The notes under the pieces: generated by a model
Seen by the model: only the letters and a program-made list of their open reading frames with translations
Told to the model about the DNA's origin: nothing
Databases searched by the model: none
DNA from: Rhodospirillaceae bacterium UBA4479
Lineage (GTDB): Bacteria; Pseudomonadota; Alphaproteobacteria; Rhodospirillales; Casp-alpha2
DNA: 6,471 nucleotides
Direction of reading: 5' to 3'
NCBI GenBank assembly: GCA_002389175.1
Contig: DGNZ01000273.1
Location: forward strand, 1 to 6,471
Position numbers and translations under genes: made by a program
Part shown: positions 6,450 to 6,471 of the stretch, piece after piece
Position numbering within the stretch: the stretch's first letter is position 1
Layout of the letters: each line of letters begins with the position of its first letter

Positions 6450-6471
6450 GGGCACCTCTAAAAATACCCGA
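6450..6471. mobile_element. possible end of an insertion sequence (IS5-like terminus), running off the window
   Basis: Homology to the cytochrome family stops abruptly at about 6449. From 6450 the plus strand reads GGGCACCTCTAAAAA and onward to the edge, in the style of IS terminal inverted repeats, and it brings a stop codon into the cytochrome frame. The bases just before it, TCA at 6447-6449 (within TTCAG), fit the TNA/YTNAR targets used by parts of the IS5 family. No transposase is visible and the other end is not in the window, so this is inferred from position and pattern only. Confidence 0.4.

Overview
The window looks like part of an alphaproteobacterial chromosome, possibly a marine Rhodospirillales-like lineage. 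This rests on family resemblance only: a CHASE2 hybrid-sensor architecture, a UspF/UspG-type stress protein, a DpkA-type Ldh-family reductase, a YaiI/YqxD protein and a small membrane-tethered LuxR-type regulator. No rRNA or tRNA is present to place it taxonomically. Base composition is uneven. Stretches of the kinase sensor half are near 42% GC, while parts of the Ldh-family gene exceed 75%.

Layout. Positions 1-150 (+) are the C-terminal tail of an unidentified upstream gene, whose stop overlaps the start of the next gene as ATGA. Positions 147-2468 (+) encode a membrane histidine kinase with CHASE2, PAS, HisKA and HATPase_c domains. Positions 2517-3113 (+) encode an isochorismatase-family cysteine hydrolase. 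After a roughly 100-base gap comes a tight (+) cluster: a universal stress protein (3225-3653), an Ldh-family oxidoreductase resembling Δ1-piperideine-2-carboxylate reductase (3669-4679), and a YaiI-family protein (4676-5125, again an ATGA overlap). Between the two convergent gene blocks (5126-5355) lies a compact palindromic repeat of about 104 bases that can fold into a three-way junction. The (-) strand then carries a two-gene unit, read from high to low coordinates: a cytochrome b561-type gene that has lost its 5' end (5912-6449), followed after 7 bases by a membrane-anchored LuxR-type regulator (5356-5904).

The right edge (6450-6471) looks like the end of an insertion sequence. It brings an in-frame stop into the cytochrome gene exactly where the first transmembrane helix should be encoded. 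The cytochrome therefore appears broken in this strain, and the regulator behind it has probably lost its native promoter.

The best candidate for something little described is the pairing of a membrane b-type cytochrome with a receiver-less LuxR-type DNA-binding protein that carries its own two-helix membrane anchor. This could be a redox-linked, membrane-bound one-component regulator. That role is inference. The rest of the window is ordinary housekeeping and signalling content.
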